In this document: in pieces, positions 63,713 to 64,000 of the stretch
Position numbering within the stretch: the stretch's first letter is position 1
Layout: each line of letters starts with the position of its first letter
NCBI GenBank assembly: GCA_963966185.1
Contig: CAWZYM010000280.1
Location: forward strand, 707,501 to 771,500
Direction of reading: 5' to 3'
Source of the DNA: Rhabditoides inermis
Lineage: Eukaryota; Nematoda; Chromadorea; Rhabditida; Rhabditidae
Length of the DNA stretch: 64,000 nucleotides
The notes under the pieces: model-generated
What the model was told of the DNA's origin: nothing
Seen by the model: the letters and a program-made list of their open reading frames with translations, nothing else
Database searches by the model: none
Position numbers and translations under genes: made by a program

Positions 63713-64000
63713 TGAAATGAGAACGTTTATGAATTGAGGCCGGCCAGATTTGTACGAAATGATTTTGTACGGATTGAGAATTCCATCTTCAGATAGCGTG
63801 TATGGATTGAGTATTTGTATGCTTAGGGAGGACTTTCTGACCGGTCCTCTCGAGTCCCTCCAGTGTTCACCTTTTCTTCTAGAATAAGCAGGGAAAAACA
63901 TTCTGGAAAAGTGGCCGAGAAATTTTTATTAATTCGATTTCATTCGAAAACAATATAAAAATACATTTGTTGAACAGCATGTTTCTGAGTTGTACATAAC
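63713..64000. other. Window end, no gene seen
   Basis: AT-rich sequence with short repeated words (TTTGTATGAAATGA, TTTGTACGAAATGA). The minus-strand frame 63901-63458 overlaps the dispersed repeat and has no recognisable motif. Confidence 0.4.

Overview
The window looks like nuclear DNA of a free-living or otherwise non-model nematode. The evidence is short introns with TTTTCAG-type 3' splice sites, a splice-acceptor-like sequence directly before one start codon (58303-58311, as in SL trans-splicing), a small cuticle collagen, a nematode chemoreceptor-type GPCR, two tandem p27Kip1-like CDK inhibitor genes (the cki-1/cki-2 arrangement known from Caenorhabditis) and a CC-domain secreted protein. 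Long (GA)n/(CT)n tracts sit in many introns, and most long open frames here are only these tracts read as Ser-Leu or Arg-Glu repeats. I built exon models by hand from splice motifs, phase continuity and comparison between paralogues. Layout: 0-1.8 kb holds a decayed non-LTR retrotransposon tail. 1.8-3.3 kb (-) is a 7TM receptor. 3.7-10.5 kb (-) and 10.9-16.8 kb (+) are two divergently transcribed POT/SLC15 peptide-transporter-like genes sharing a 369-bp spacer, with the same intron pattern. 17.1-18.2 kb (-) is a cuticle collagen. 18.9-20.5 kb (-) is an unrecognised protein gene. 20.5-26.6 kb has no convincing gene but contains a near-perfect 105-bp inverted repeat and E2F-like sites. 26.6-33.5 kb (+) carries the two CDK-inhibitor genes; the second has a 3.1-kb intron with a 594-bp tandem duplication. 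33.5-38.3 kb is mostly gene-free. 38.3-42.5 kb (-) is a calexcitin-type EF-hand gene. 44.3-44.9 kb (-) is a small secreted protein. 45.4-50.5 kb (+) is a tandem pair of chymotrypsin-fold serine proteases. 50.8-53.2 kb (+) is an unrecognised ten-exon gene. 54.3-57.2 kb (-) is a secreted, low-complexity gene built of related exons. 58.3-58.9 kb (+) and 60.7-62.0 kb (+) encode small secreted proteins. 62.5-63.7 kb is a nest of transposon and dispersed repeats. These genes do not form one pathway: transporter, collagen, cell-cycle, calcium-binding and secreted-protein genes are simply neighbours. The recurring theme is duplication at several scales: inverted transporter paralogues, tandem kinase inhibitors, tandem proteases, repeated exons, and short copies of exon edges in adjacent introns. 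The most interesting signals are intron blocks conserved between the transporter copies, exons flanked by complementary (GA)n/(CT)n tracts, a one-base frame break in the second CDK-inhibitor gene next to a CTC-TGA-C stop, and MITE-like elements in paralogue introns. Several models have one-base phase breaks, so either assembly indels or real decay must be considered.
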